A model generated the notes under the pieces. It did no database searches. It saw only the letters and a program-made list of their open reading frames with translations, and was not told the DNA's origin. 64,000 nucleotides of DNA from Artemia franciscana. Its lineage: Eukaryota; Arthropoda; Branchiopoda; Anostraca; Artemiidae. The stretch is taken from assembly GCF_032884065.1 (NCBI RefSeq), contig NW_027062665.1:248001-312000 (forward strand). The letters are read 5' to 3'. Position numbers and translations under genes: made by a program. Below are positions 21,400-34,539 of this stretch, in pieces (the first letter of the stretch is position 1; every line of letters begins with the position of its first letter).

Positions 21400-24300
21400 G
21401 GTTGTATAGTGCTTGTCCTGCATTTTCAGTTAATACAGTAGTTGAGAGATAACCTTGGATTTCCTTAGTTTGAACTCAGACAGGACCAACGCATACTTTT
21501 CTAGGAATTTGGGATCGACTGTGGTGTTGCAGTTATCTACGCCTGCGGCTGCTAGCACTGGGTGTTTCGAACCCGGAGGGCTCGCCTTAACAAGCGTTAA
21601 GGCCCCCGAAAAAGATTCACGCCAGGCAGTTGACCGTTGGGCTAGTACAGTCTTCAGGCGCAGCGAACCGAGTGACCTAAGAACATTACAGTGGTGGCAG
21701 CGGTACTGAGTTAAAAAAGGGACATCCAAGGGCTAGGTCTCTTCCGTCATGTCTTTGACAGAAGAGCAGGAAAAGAAAATATCCTCTCTCACGACGGTAT
21801 TAGGGATAGCAAAAAGTATTCCTGAATATGCGGGAACAAGCGACGTAGATGAGTTCATTGAAAGTCTCGAAATCTTCAATGAACTTGCACAGCCGTATGA
21901 CTTTAAGACTAAGAAGCAGCGTCTAGCGACTAGGCTAAGAGGAAGTGCCTTGCAATATTTTGATTCTGTTAGAGATATGGAAACTGTATATGACTGTATG
22001 AACAAATTAATTGAGACTTTTAAAGCTAGGTTTATTGAAACAAGTTCGACCGAAAAACTAAAAACAGAAGTAGTAACATTTGATAGCTCCATGAGCATTA
22101 GGGAGTATGCAGACAAAATTTGTAGAGCAGTATGTTTACAGCTAGGAAAAACTGGGGCAGATGAAACAATCCAAAAAGTACAATTACACGCATTTACGCA
22201 GGGATTGTCGAAAAAATTAATTAGACTTTTACTGTCTCGAAAACCAGATTCACTGGATGAAGCCACAAGGCTCATAGAGAGAGAAATACAAATAGATGAA
22301 ACAATGAAAAAATTTGAACAAATGTCGATCAATATAACAGAAGGAGAGAATAACAGGGATCGGGGTAGAAAGCGAGTAAGATTTTTTAAGGAAACTCAGA
22401 AGGACGGGTCTAGAAGCTTTTTTCGACCCAGATTTGAGGAGACAACTGGAGATTGGAAGCGATTTCATAAGAAAGACAAAAGAGGAGACCAAAGGACGAA
22501 TCTGAAAAGACAGGGGATCACCTGCTATTATTGCGGAAAGCCTAGTCATTGTGCTTCTGAATGTCGTACCAGAATTCGTAATGGAGACAGAGGTTACAGA
22601 GAATATGGATCCCAAAGGCAGGTAAATCAGACAAATTGTGGACCCAGAGGAGAAGAATCCAAAGGGTCTCCTCGAGGAAGGGTCAAAGGACGATTTTTCA
22701 GACCATTTAGCGCCAACAGGGACATCCCAGGACCAAGCAACAAATGCACACCTGGAAGAGATGGAGGAAATTTTGTTAGAGAATTCATCCCCAGAAACCA
22801 AAGAATGGTTCAGGCAAATGCAACAGAGGAGTCATGGGACGATCCTACACCAAGCTCATTTTGGCCAAACTACATATCAGGAAACGGTCATGGGGGAAAT
22901 TTAAACGAAATGCCAAGCCTTTGAGGGTCGTAAAGGCTGCGAGTCGCACTAGACCCTTATACAGTGTTCAATGTGGTGATTTTCATAATTCTACGAATTT
23001 ACCCATAGTTCGATGTTTTAGTATAAAGTGTTTTAAAAATGTACCTTGTCTAATTGATACGGGGGCTTCGACTTCAATGATCAGAGAGGAAATATTTAGG
23101 AGACTACCGTCAAATATACAAAATAAAATTCAAAAATGTACGAACAGCCTAACATCAATCACAGGTCATCAGTTGAGCATTTTGGGGGAATGCCATTTAA
23201 AACTTCATACAGACAAAGAAGGGATCATTGTGCGGATGATTATTTGCAGGAAACTGCCATTTCCATGCATACTAGGGGTAGATACACTTCGAAAATATGG
23301 TATAATTTGGAATCCGACCAGTAATGAAATCAAAATCACTAGCCCCACAATAAAAAGGGATTTTAATTGCACAACTTCACAGGATACCAATCCTTGCCAA
23401 ACATATGAATTACAGCTTAATAATAAGGTAACAATAGAGGCAAGGACTTGCATTCAGGTTTTAGCAACAACAAATACTGAACCCAATCAGCGAATAACTG
23501 CTTTAATAGAAGGCTATGCGATAGACAAATAGCCTTCTATTTTTGTTGAAAGTCAGCTTTTGACCATAGAAAGGGGGACAGCGTTCTTGAAAATGTCAAA
23601 TATGACCAATCAAAAGGTCAAGATTCCAAAAATTAAGCTAGGAGTAGCAGAACAGATTTCTCATGAAAATATCAGGTCACTTGAAAATTTCAAGTTATGG
23701 GCAAATAGTGTACAGGATACATCTTTCAATACACCACGATCAAAGCAGGAGGAATATGGCATGACAAAAACTGAATTCTTGGCACAGTTTGACCTTAAAC
23801 ATTTGTCGCAGAGCACCATACAGCAAGTTGGTGAGATTTTGTGGGAATACACAAATAATCATACTCAGATAATCAGACACAAGTCTGATTATGCTTAACA
23901 CATTTATTTACACACAAAATACCCACAGAAGGCCCCCCGATTAGAAAGCAACCATACTAAACACCTTATCATTTACGATTGTGGCTAGATAAACAAATTA
24001 AAGACATGGAAACACAAGGGGTCATCAAAGAAGCTGTTAGCGAATGGTGTTTTCCATTGGTTATTGTGCGAAAGAAAGATAACACATGGCGATGTTGTGT
24101 GGATTTTAGAGCCTTGAACGCTGTTACAGTGAAAGATGTAATGAAATTTCCCCGCATAGATTCCATTTTGGACTCACTAGGAGGATCTAATTTCTACACT
24201 AGTTTCGATCTGATGGCTGGTTACTGGCAAATAGCACTAGATCCCGAATCCAAGCATAAGGCTACTGTCATATTAGACGATGGTAGGACATTCACATTTC

Positions 24301-27095
24301 AGCGGATGCCTTTCGGTTTATCTTTCAGTCCGAATTGCTTCAGCAGACTCATGAATTTGGTTCTGAAAGAGAACGATCAGGAAAATGTTTCTCACACTAA
24401 CACCAAAAAGAAAACAGACACACTGATCTATTTGGATGATGTCATTTTGTTCACTGAAACAAATGAAAGTCAGTTGGATGGACTGAAAAGAATTTTGGGA
24501 AAATTCGAGAGAGCAGGTTTGAAATTAAAACCCCAAAAACTACAAATATTGGTGCAGAAGCTGGTCTTCTTAGGTCATCAAATAAATCAAGGGACCATCT
24601 CTCCAAACCCAGATAAACTAGAAATTATCAAGGAACTAAAGCCTCCAATTAATAAGAAAACCTGTAGATCAGTGTGTGGATTATTAAGCTATTTCTGGCG
24701 CTACGTTCAAAATTATGCTGCTATCGCTAAACCTCTTACCGACCTCCTTAAGAAATCTGGAAATTTCGAATGGCCTCCAGCAGCAGTAGAAGCCCTTTCA
24801 AGGCTGAAACAGGAATTGTTAAAAGCTCCTGTCTTAGAGCTTCCCAACCTTTCTCATGATTTTTGCTTACAAACGGATACATCATCAGTAGGTATAGGAG
24901 CCGTGCTCTTCAATATTAATCCTAATGGAAAGGAGTCGATTGTTCAATATGCGAGTCGTGCTTTAACTGAGGCTGAAAGAAAGTATTCCACAGTTGAACG
25001 AGAATGTTTAGCTGCCGTCGTGTATATAGAACATTTTCGACAATTTCTCTTGGTGAAGAAACTTACCTTGAGGGTAGACCAAAAATCGCTAATTTGATTG
25101 CATACCATGCAAAACAGCTCCGCAAGGTTAACACGATGGGTGCTTCGTCTTCAAGCTTTTGACTATAATCCAATCTACATCAAAGGGCGTAGTACTATAT
25201 TGCCAGATTTTTTGTCTCGAAATCCAAAGGAAATATCAGAACAATCTTTGACTATAGCCGAAATATAAGAGGAGAGCGCCAGCTTTTCGATAAGAAACAT
25301 AGCACTTCATCAGGACAAAGACAATTTTTGCTCATCAATGAAAAAATTTATAGCGGAGGGTAAGGAATTACCCGAACACTACAAGCATCATATGAAGGAC
25401 ATAGATCATTACGAACTAGACGAAGACAAAAATGTCTTAGGAAGATACTACAGGCCATTACAGACGTATAGGCAAAATGACACCCGATTAATACCAGATA
25501 TACCAAAGAGTATGGAGGGAGAAGTTATTTATTTCTCACATGTCGTAAATGGGTGCCATATAGGAGAAGCAAAACCATGGGTAGAATCAAGGGAAATTTC
25601 CATTTTCCAAATATGTATAAAAAGGTCAAAGAATTTATTCAGAGCTGCGAGAATTGCGCAAAACACAAATCACCACAAACAATGCCACGAGCAGAATTGG
25701 GGACTTATGGAGTACCAGCAGAAGTTGGAGACTATATCAATTGACATCTGGGGCTCAGGTGGTGGGCTTCCAGTATCAGCTCAAGGAAACAGGTGTGTTC
25801 TCACCATCGTGGACCATTTCAACTCAGTTTTATACGCCTACCCTGTGCCCGATGAAAAAGCAAGCACTATTGCAAAAACTCTAGTCACTCGCTTATTTTT
25901 GGAACATGGTATTTTTCCCAAAACCATTCTAACAGATAATGGGCATTGCTTTCGGGCCAAACTGCTAGACGAAGTCACCAGCTACCTTAAGATAAAGAGG
26001 TGGTATACATCAGCTTATATGGGCATGTGTAATGGGAAAGTAGAACGTAAACACCGTGAGCTTGCATACATGTTGGGTATTCATGCTAAGCAAGAACCAA
26101 ATCATTGGGACGATCACCTACCGTTTGCAGTATTCGCAATAAATACCGCTTATTCTGCTACTTTAAGAGACACGCCGTTTTTCATACAGCACTTGCGGGA
26201 TCCCAAGATTTGTATGGAGTCTATAGGTAATGAGCGTGTATACTATAATCTGGATCAGTATAAACAAGAAATGATTATGAGAATGAAAAAGGCAATGGAA
26301 CAGGTAGCTAAAAACTTAGAAAAAGCTAAGGTAAAACAAAAAGATAAATATGATCGTAGAGTTAAAAATACACGGGAATATAAAATAGGAGATATAGTCT
26401 GGGTTCAAAAACCAAATTTGGAAGGAACAAAAAAGCTAAAAGAAAAATGGGATGGACCTTTTCGTGTGATAAAAATTCTTTCCAACAATTTAACATATAT
26501 CTTGAGGCATTCAAAAAAGCAAACAGAGGAAATAGTACACCATAACCGCATCAAACCTGGTTTCTATCCCGAGCCATGGAAAGTGAAACCTGTGCGGGAA
26601 AATTATTTAGATACTGATGAAATGGCAGCCCCGGTTCTAACACATCAGCCATATCAGTTCTTAAGTCTTTTAACAATTATAACAAATGGGAGGAATTATA
26701 GTATCTAGCACGCACTTGGATGGACTACCTCAAACAATACAACCCGAAGGAAGACTTGTCAGATTCACCCGAATCGATTGACGTCGAATCTGGAGACGAG
26801 AATCCAAAGCAACATTTCTTTCCAACTAAACAGAGTTCACCGATTCCTCCGGCAGTCAATCCCTCCACCATTACAGAAGCTATCAGCCCAATAGCTCACC
26901 CACCAAATAGTTTGCAAATGGGGGAACAGGCGAACACACCAAACATCAAACTTACCACAGGAAGAAAATTACTAACTTGTCCGGATTGTGGGCGACGTCG
27001 CATGCAAGACTGCGAGGAGCATGCACATGAAGGATTTCTGGACAGTGGTGATTACACTTGTGGCCCCAGCACCAGTGGAGCCAAAGAACCAAAGA
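21400..27095 (+). mobile_element. Ty3/gypsy LTR retrotransposon fossil, broken, 3' end missing
   Basis: Parts appear in the usual order: an LTR-like leader ending near 21688 with a primer-binding-site-like TGGTGGCAGCGG; gag (about 21750-22925) with the zinc knuckle CYYCGKPSHCASEC; an aspartic protease with LIDTGAS; reverse transcriptase with YLDDVILF; RNase H; and integrase with a DDE core and a C-terminal chromo/GPY-like region to about 26600. A Pro/Ser-rich tail follows, then a LINE cuts in at about 27095, so no 3' LTR is seen. Integrase lies downstream of RT, which fits Ty3/gypsy. It is broken, with about half a dozen breaks. Long open stretches suggest moderate age, but LTR dating is impossible here. 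Confidence 0.85.
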
Positions 27096-29330
27096 CGGAG
27101 TTCAATAGATTTCTAAAAGCTCTTCCATCAACTTTCTTGGTCCCTCTTCTTTACTTGTTTAATGGATGTTGGGAACGTGGTTATGCCCCAATAGCTTGGA
27201 AGTCTTCAACCATAGTCCGAATAAATACAGGTAAAGGAGATAGTTCTAATCCAGCTTCATATCATCCCATTGGCTTAACCACATGCATTGCTAAACTCTT
27301 TGAAAATATGATTAAGCTGAGATTTGTAGCCCCTTATTGATAATCTACTTATTGCTGAACAAGCAAGTTTTGGAAATGTAGATCAACCTTGGTATCTTAA
27401 TCACATCTTGACCATGATATTAAGAAAGCTTTTACAAGAAAGACAGTTGTATCTGCAGTCTTCTTTGACATTAAGAAAGCGTATGATACTTTGGACCCAT
27501 TTGTAATCCTTCGGCAGGTTCACAAATTTAAAGATGAAAATTTTTTCTGGAATTGGTATAGGGCAGTGCTTTCTAATAGGCCTATCAAAACTAGAGTTGG
27601 ATCTACTAAAATAGTCTCATTAGGCGTTCCTCAAGGAGGGTTCTGAGTCTTATTCTTTTCAACATAGTGATTATTGATATTATTTTCACTGATATGCCCT
27701 CAATAAAATTTGCCTTATATGCAGATGGCTAAGTCCTTTGGACTGAAGGTGCTTCTCCTGAAACTTGTCAACCCAAGCTCCAAGGAGCTATTGATAAACT
27801 GTCAATATGGCTTAATACAAAAAAGTGTGCTCTTTTTATCCCAAAAACTACTGGCATGTTTTTTTCTAGGATAAATGATCATAGACAAGATCGTCCCTCA
27901 ACTAATCTGACTCTATATAAATAGCACATTCATTTTGCCAGGAATGTGAAGTTTCTAGGTATTTGACTTGATAATAAGTTAAATTGGAATGTTCATATTT
28001 CTTAACTGACAGATGTACTCAAAAAACGGCTGAATTTTATGTATGCTGTTACTGGCCAAAAGTGGGGTGTTAGCCGAGATGGTCTTCGAAAACTATTCAT
28101 GTCCATAATATATGGAAAGATTGAATATTGTCTCCCTGTGTATTACTCAGCTTCAAAAAATTTAATTTCTAAAAATGAATCAATAGTGCACCATGGCATG
28201 AGACTAATCATGAGACTAATTGCAGCTCTCTTCAATGAGATTAATATCCCTTCTTTAGAAGAAATATTCTTGAAACTTTCCTCTAATTATTTCATGAGAG
28301 TAAATACTAATCAAAACCACCATGTTCTCAAGAAGTGTCCCATAAATCACACATTTTTCCTGTGAAAATTAGAAGCCACATAGTAGTCCAGCCATTGTCA
28401 AGTTAACTTCCTTACTGAATGGTATATGTGTTCCCAAGAACCTAATCTTTTCTTGCCAGACCCAAATATTCTCCAATACTCCTAATACCACTGATAATGT
28501 TATAGATATAAATATTCCTGGCATGGATTGCCCTAAGAATAAAATGAAGAGTCTAATCCTTTGTCAACTAAAATTATCTAAAATGGTAGAATTTTGTAAT
28601 TGGAAAGATATTTACTGATGGATCAGTCTAAAAAAAGATGGAAAGGCATCCATAGGCATTATTTCTGAGTAGAATGGTTCATCAGTTGGAATTAGGGTTT
28701 CAGATAGAATTTTAATTTTTCATGCGGAATGCCTTGCTCTCCAAAAAGCTCTGGACATAGTGCCGGAAGCAGGATCAGGTGTATTTGTTATCTTTCCTGA
28801 TTCTAAAATTGTTTGTTCTGATCTAGGCAAGGGAGAGTTATTCCAATCATTGTATATCTACAGAAGAAGATTCAGAAAAAAATGTCTTCTCATGCTGTTC
28901 AACTGAAAATGATTTGGGTTCCTTCTTACATAACGATTAGGGGAAACAAAATTGCTGACAGTATTGCAAAACAGGCTATTAACCATCCAATTATTTGGAA
29001 GATTGCTCCCACAGTAAATGAATCCACAAACTTAATAACCTCTACTGCAAATTCTCTTAGAATCAATAATTTCTGTATTGTAACAACAAATATATATGTT
29101 TGGTCTTTTGCAGGTTACTGTATCATAAATCACCTTATCCACCCAAACAGGAAACTCTATTGTCAATCTGAGGACAGGACATGCAATGACCAGATCTTGT
29201 CAAGCACAACATCATCTTACAGATAGCAAGTCAGGCCTTTTTATAGGTGTGTAGATATTGATGAAACAATTGATCACATTCTCTCAGAATGTCCTGTTTC
29301 ACAATTGAGAGAAATATTCTAATCAGAAAA
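27096..29330 (+). pseudogene. LINE reverse transcriptase / RNase H pseudogene
   Basis: RT pieces in order: LPSTFLVPLLYLFNGCWERG and NPASYHPIGLTTCIAKLFEN (27120-27320), FFDIKKAYDTLDP (27460-27500), LGVPQGGF (27620-27645) and ALYADG near 27714-27730 in place of YADD. Then KLFMSIIYGKIEYCLPVYYS (28090-28150). RNase H follows: FTDGSV (28615), HAECLALQKALDIVP (28718-28760) and IWVPSYITIRGNKIADSIAK (28912-28970). The YADD box has lost its second aspartate in this copy and the frame is interrupted repeatedly, so no activity is expected. Confidence 0.8.
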
Positions 29331-29665
29331 ATTGAATCATTGGGCCTGAAGACTTCCATCCCTCTTTTTTTAGGTTTTAACCATGTTAGTAAAGATAAAG
29401 AGAGAAAAATAATAGAGGCAGTGGGAATTTTTGTGTCTTCAATGAGTATCATCAACAGGTTGTAGTTTCATTTGATATTATTAGGTTTGTTGCTTTTTTA
29501 CCAGTCAAAAGAGTGTGATGAGAAGAGAAGATGATTTGTAGTATATATTTTCTTTCTTTGTATTTATTTTATTTTTATTTTGTTTCTATGATACTTGTTT
29601 AATTATTGTTTGATGATCAAGAGGGCAAAAGCCAAGCATATTTTCTCTACAACAACAACAGGTAC
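27096..29665 (+). mobile_element. I-like LINE (RT plus RNase H), 5' truncated, decayed
   Basis: The element begins within the reverse transcriptase, directly after gypsy sequence, and ends with a CAACAACAACA tail near 29650-29662. The order RT then RNase H, then a Cys/His end (ETIDHILSECP), places it in the I/R1/LOA group, which uniquely combines these in LINEs. No endonuclease or ORF1 is present. It has many stops and frame changes and is therefore older than the GIY-YIG Penelope copy. Confidence 0.8.
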
Positions 29666-29689
29666 TATCCAATCTCCTTAAAAATACAA

Positions 29690-30560
29690 ATAGTTTTGCC
29701 ATCTAGTTGGATAATTTGATCAATCTCTTTTGCAATAATCAAATTTGTCAACTAGCTGACAAGTAAATTTACCCCAAAAAACTATTCCTTTCTCAACTAG
29801 TTGACAAGAAATTTCTCCCTAACAACACTTTCTTTCCAACTAGCTAGAAAAAAAACATTACCTCAGAAACACTTTGGTTAACCTTCTAGTTGGTAAGTAA
29901 CTTTTCCCCAGAAAATTTTTTATTAACCAACTAACTGATGAAAACTTTGCCCCAGAAAACATTTCCTTTTCCAAATAGCTGGAAAAAGCGGTTGCCCCAG
30001 AAACAATTCTGTTAACCATCTAGTTGGCAAATAACATTGCCCCATAAACTCTTCTGTTAACCATCTAGTTGGCAAGTAGCATTTCCCCAGAAAATGTTCA
30101 TTACCCAACTAGCTTTAGCAAAAATCCAAAGTGAAGTTTTAGGTAGCCTATAAGCTATTTTAATAGGCTAGATTAGCAGTTTATCTTAATTTTAGACAAG
30201 ACACAAACATAAGGCAGGATGGAGGTAACCTAGATCTGAGTAGGGCTGTGATGGGACACCACCCTTTGAAAAATGGAAAAAAATTAGCATATAGTTTTAT
30301 ATTAACTAGTTGACAAGTAATTCTCCCCAGCAACACTTTCATTGCAACTAGCTAAAAACAAGCATTGCTCCAGAAACTCTTCTGTTAACCATCCAGTTGG
30401 CAAGTAAATTTTTCCCAGAAAAATTTTCATTAACCAACTAGGTGATGATAAACTTTGCCCCAGAAAGAATTTCCTTTTGCAACTAGCTTGAAAAAGAGGT
30501 TACCTCAGAAACTCTTCAGTAAACCAACTAATTAAAAACAACATTGCCCCAGATATGCTA
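29690..30560. repeat. Degenerate minisatellite with units of about 45-50 bp
   Basis: Units share the words aactagttgacaagtaa or ctagttggcaagtaa followed by ttgccccagaaac and cttctgttaacc. Roughly fifteen units can be picked out in two blocks (29700-30120 and 30300-30560), separated by about 180 bp of unrelated sequence. The units vary strongly, so the array is old. Confidence 0.75.
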
Positions 30561-31040
30561 ACTTAATCAAATTAGCCGTGAAATCATTTGGACATAACTT
30601 TGGCCCTGGAAAAACAAGTTTCACTCATTAATTTCTATTGGGTGTAGTTTATTTTCTAAGATATAAGTTTATGCTTGGTGGCGCTAGGGTCGTATTCGGT
30701 GCCATTAACCTTTCCTGTGGAAAAAATCTGACGTTATTCTGGCATTACGAATTCTTTCAGAATTCTGCCATGAATACGAGATGAAGAGCTATTCACAAGC
30801 TTCTTAAAAACGTTATTTTTCTGCATTTTCATACATGGTGGCATAATATAAGATATTAAGATATGGTGGTATAAATGTTTTTTTTTTTTTTTGGCTTTTT
30901 ACCGTATTTTTTAAACAGCCTTATAACACTTTTAGTTAGGATTACATGAAACCAAAGAATGAAAACATGTGTTTTCGAAGTATCAATAAAGGCTACCAAA
31001 CGAATATACCTATTTTATACGTGATCTTCTAGCTCTTTCA
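30561..31040. other. Stretch without recognised gene
   Basis: No coding segment or element is recognised. A 16-base T run lies near 30876-30891. Confidence 0.35.
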
Positions 31041-31640
31041 CTGTATGACGCAATTATTTGGATTTTCAACTATACTCAGCAGAACGGATATCTTCAAATT
31101 TTGATCAGATAATTTTGAGGGAAAATGGGTGTTGGAGTGGGCTCAGTTGCCCTCTAGTCCTCTTGATCACTTACAAAGGACACTAGAACCTTAATTTTCG
31201 TTCGAATGCGCCCTCTTTCGATCTTCTAGGTTCCATATGTCAATACGATCACCCCTGAACGAAAAAAGTATCCCTCATTGGCCTTCTGGCAAAAATAGCG
31301 AGATTCTGCAATTTTGAATATCAGAGCGTGAAACTTCTATAGTACGATTATCGGAAACGCTGAATCTGATGATGTGATTTTCATCAATGCTCATTGAATT
31401 TTGGGGGGGCGTTCTCCCCAATATCAAAAATCATGTAAATTTTTTCAGGCTCCTAACTTTTGATGGGCAACTCAAACATGATGAATCTTATGTTATTTGG
31501 AATCAGCATAATAAGATGATTCTTTTGATGTCAAAATTTTCAATATCAAAATCAAACATGGTCAATTAAATTTCCCAAGAAAATATTTTCAAAATTGAGG
31601 GGGGGGGAGGCAAAACAATAAGACGGATGTCCCCTTTTTA
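31041..31640 (+). repeat. Repeat R3, copy 1
   Basis: The sequence shares with 35430-35650 and 37230-38200 the consecutive words ttttgat..gataattttgaggg, gggtg.tggagtgggc, gttgccctc, actagaacctt and gaatg.gccctct, then caatacgatcacccctgaa. R3 is built of degenerate units of a few hundred bases with G runs, as in R2, but I see no sequence match between R2 and R3. Confidence 0.65.
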
Positions 31641-33190
31641 ACAGATTTCACTGAACGGGGAGCTTCATGGAGAAAAGTGACTCAGGCAAAAAAAATCTTA
31701 CCTTTTTATTATATCTCACTTTTGTCCCCTCATCAACTTTTTTCATCATTTTTTTTTGCTTTTTCTATTATTTGTTTGCTGTATAAGATTATTTCAATTG
31801 GCTTACCCGAATCCAAGCTGTATTACATTACTGTAAAGATTAGGCGTTAGCACAAATAAGTTTGTTAGTCTTAACCCCAAAAATGATTCCGCTTTCCAGA
31901 TATCGATATAGCCAAAATTTGAGCTCGATTAAACAACGTTAACCCGTGTCACTCGTCACTCGAAGTTCGAAAAAATCCTAATTTTTGGCCTAAAAGCCAA
32001 CACGTCGAACCATAGCTCCAGAAAGGTAAATATCAAAACCCCGCTTAATATCTCAAAAGAAAGCCAATATTGTTCTTGAAAAAAATATTTTTAACATAAT
32101 AAGCAGAACTGCAGCTGCCTTTAGCTCCAGTGACGTGAATTGACACCACTAGGAAACAGTTTGGGAGTATACTAAGCATTTTTTGGGTTTCTACATTCTC
32201 CATCTCGTAACTAGCATTTTTTTTTTTTTTATTATTAAAAATATTTATGAACTCAATTCTCAAACATAATGAGCCTTTTGTCAAACAGGGGAACTTTTTC
32301 TGACAACAGGGGAGATCCCTTTTCGAATTTGTTTAGATCGACTTATTATTTTGGCAATGAAAATCAGGAAGCTGTATGGTGTCAAGCGATGATACAGTGA
32401 GTCATAAGAGAAAAAATAACACATCGTGCTAATACTATGCGCTGTTTAAGCAAAAACGTAGACAATATCAGTGCCTACTAAGAGTAAAATTATAGTTATT
32501 TATTGGTTATATTATCGAAAAACAGTTCTCAATTAACTATTAAAAGAGGAAAGAAATATATTATTTTTCGATTGAATTGATTTCTTAGAGGATTATTACT
32601 GAAAGTCCTCCTTCGAGTTAATAAATCTATGAATGTTCATTACCTACTTGATTAGAAAAACAGTTTATTTTTGGTAGTTGTCTAATTGTATTATTTTATC
32701 CCGATACTCCCATAATTCTCTGCTACCCGTTCCTGGCATAAATTTCTCTATGAATTGCCCTTTATGCAACTGAAAGCCAATGTTTTTACACAAAATCCGT
32801 TATTTTCAGCAAAAAATCGCAAAAATCCTATTGTAACAGTAAATAATCCAAAATTTGTTCTGGAAAGCGTAGACTATTAAGAAACTATTTCCTGCTTACA
32901 TATACTCGTTTTTTAATGTTGCAATATAAGCTCTTAATCCAAACCTGGCAATAAGACAGTTCAAAGAGCCTAGCCGCCTGATATGTTTGACATTTCAAAG
33001 CCAGAAAAGAAAAAAAAAATCATTTATTCTTTTGGGCACAAAAAGAACAAAAACAAAATTAACTCAAGAAATGAAAATAGAATCTCATGGAAAAAATTAG
33101 TCCTCATATTCATTTTCTGTAGCTAGTGCTTTGGCTTCTTCAATTTTTTCAGAAGACTTTCCAATTTCTTAAGAAGAATTTTGTCAGGAA
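31641..33190. other. AT-rich stretch without recognised gene
   Basis: No convincing coding segment. Short T and A homopolymer runs occur (near 32219-32230 and 33010-33020). Nothing else is recognised. Confidence 0.35.
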
Positions 33191-33239
33191 ACAGCAACCA
33201 AGCTTCGCTCTCTTCGAGCTGACCCCGTCCTAAACTAAA

Positions 33240-33345
33240 TAATTGGGTACACAAGGATTTGAACCCTCGCCCTATCGGACAAAGGATCCTGAATACAGTG
33301 CATTCTTCGAGCCTTCTTGGACCTGTGGCATCGATCTCAAATTGA
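33240..33345 (-). other. tRNA-like (SINE-head-like) sequence
   Basis: On the minus strand the segment reads GGCTCGAAGAATGCACTG, then AGGATCC, then GAGGGTTCAAATCCTTG. The last part is a good B box and T-arm analogue, and the first resembles a D-arm/A box. The 5' acceptor strand that should pair with TGTACCC is not found, so this is not a working tRNA. It may be a SINE head or tRNA pseudogene. Confidence 0.35.
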
Positions 33346-33479
33346 CAGTTTTCAGGCTACTTCTTTTCACAGTCGTCACATATTTGACTAAGCTAAAAAT
33401 GGGCTCGACAATCAAATTCAAAAAGGGAAAGTTTAAAAAGTAAAGTACAATTTGCAATACAACAAAAAAGACCAAAAGA

Positions 33480-34130
33480 AACAGTTGCTATTTTTGTATC
33501 AAAATTGTTTTTGAAACTTATTTCAACGTTTCGGATTAGTATTTTTCACAATAAAATCATTTTTATCAATGAGCAGTAATTCTCTCTTGTTTTCTCGATT
33601 TCAACCATTTCTGAGATCTGCTAGCTAGCGAGGATGCGACGTAAGAAAATCTGTAAGCAAAATATCTCACGAGCTCAATATAAAGCTTATTCTGTTTCTA
33701 AGAAAACAAATGTTTTAATATTGTCTGTTTATTTCTTTCAAAGCAACGTTTACAAATTTTGAAAAATTCGCCATCTTTTTCCAGGTTTGCAGATTTAATT
33801 TTTAAAAAAAATTGATTTTGGCTAAAATTTTGGTACGCAAGTGGGGAATTTGGAAGATAAAGAAAGTTATAATATTTAACACAGTCTATGTTTTGGAGAA
33901 AAGTGCTTGACATTTTTATTCTTTGATGATTTTTTTCTTCGCCGAAGAAAGACACACATTTTCCTTCGGCATTTTTCTTGAGTGTACTATTTTTTCGCGC
34001 TGAAGAAGAGGGGTGGTTATCTTCTCGAAGTATTCACTTTGTGTGTGTGTTTTTTTTTGCAGTTTTCTCTTTTGGCCTTAAAAACCCCTATTTTTGATCG
34101 TTTTCTTTCTCTATAGTGTGGCAAGACAAT
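33480..34130. other. AT-rich stretch without recognised gene
   Basis: No recognised gene. A short gtgtgtgtgt tract followed by a T run lies near 34041-34058. Confidence 0.3.
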
Positions 34131-34136
34131 GTGGTT

Positions 34137-34536
34137 TTAGACATTATCAATATCACTTAAGATTAGTGGCAAATATTTGTCTACAAGGATTGCAGTAATC
34201 ATGGTTAGTGTGATTTTAACTTCATTGATATTGACTCCGTGTCGTTCTAGCCGTGTGGCTGGTGCGCTGTATTTGGCATCCTTTATCCGAATGGCGGTGT
34301 TTTGATTTCTGGCATGGTTGACTCCGTGTCGTTCTAGCCGTGTGGCTGGTGCGCTGTATTTGGCATCCTTTATCCGAATGGCGGTGTTTTGATTTCTGGC
34401 ATGGTTGATTATTTGGTTTGGAACGGGGGTCAGTGGCATGACTATAAGATCAGTTAAGAGTCGAACTAGCTCTAAGTCAGAATCTGAAGAAATCTGGGGA
34501 AGATAGACAGGATGGGTGCTCTAAAGCACAGGATGG
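34137..34536 (-). CDS. Unknown ORF with exact in-frame 29-residue duplication
   Basis: On the minus strand the frame is open from about 34536, where ctttag before AGCACCC could be an acceptor, to a stop at 34137. It reads HPVYLPQISSDSDLELVRLL, then VMPLTPVPNQ, then two copies of a 29-residue unit beginning NHARNQNTAIRIKDAKYSAP, then NINEVKITLTMITAILVDKY. An internal ATG lies at 34439. The protein is not recognised. Its mix of acidic and hydrophobic residues looks like genuine coding sequence, and the duplication length (87 bp) keeps the frame. No neighbours suggest a role. It could be the last exon of a gene or part of an element. Confidence 0.45.
34231..34404. repeat. Exact 87-bp tandem duplication
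   Basis: Units 34231-34317 and 34318-34404 are identical base for base and begin ttgactccgtgtcgttctag. Identity implies a very recent duplication, or an assembly artefact. It lies inside the unknown ORF and preserves its frame. Confidence 0.9.
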
Positions 34537-34539
34537 TTG

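Noticed and set aside
21540-21660. tRNA-like words (gtttcgaacccgg) in the gypsy leader
   Set aside because: No cloverleaf can be formed around them; they lie in the LTR-like leader and are probably chance B-box resemblance.
33240-33345. Possible tRNA gene on the minus strand with a good B box
   Set aside because: The T-arm has a mismatch and no 5' acceptor strand pairs with the 3' end, so it is kept only as a tRNA-like sequence.
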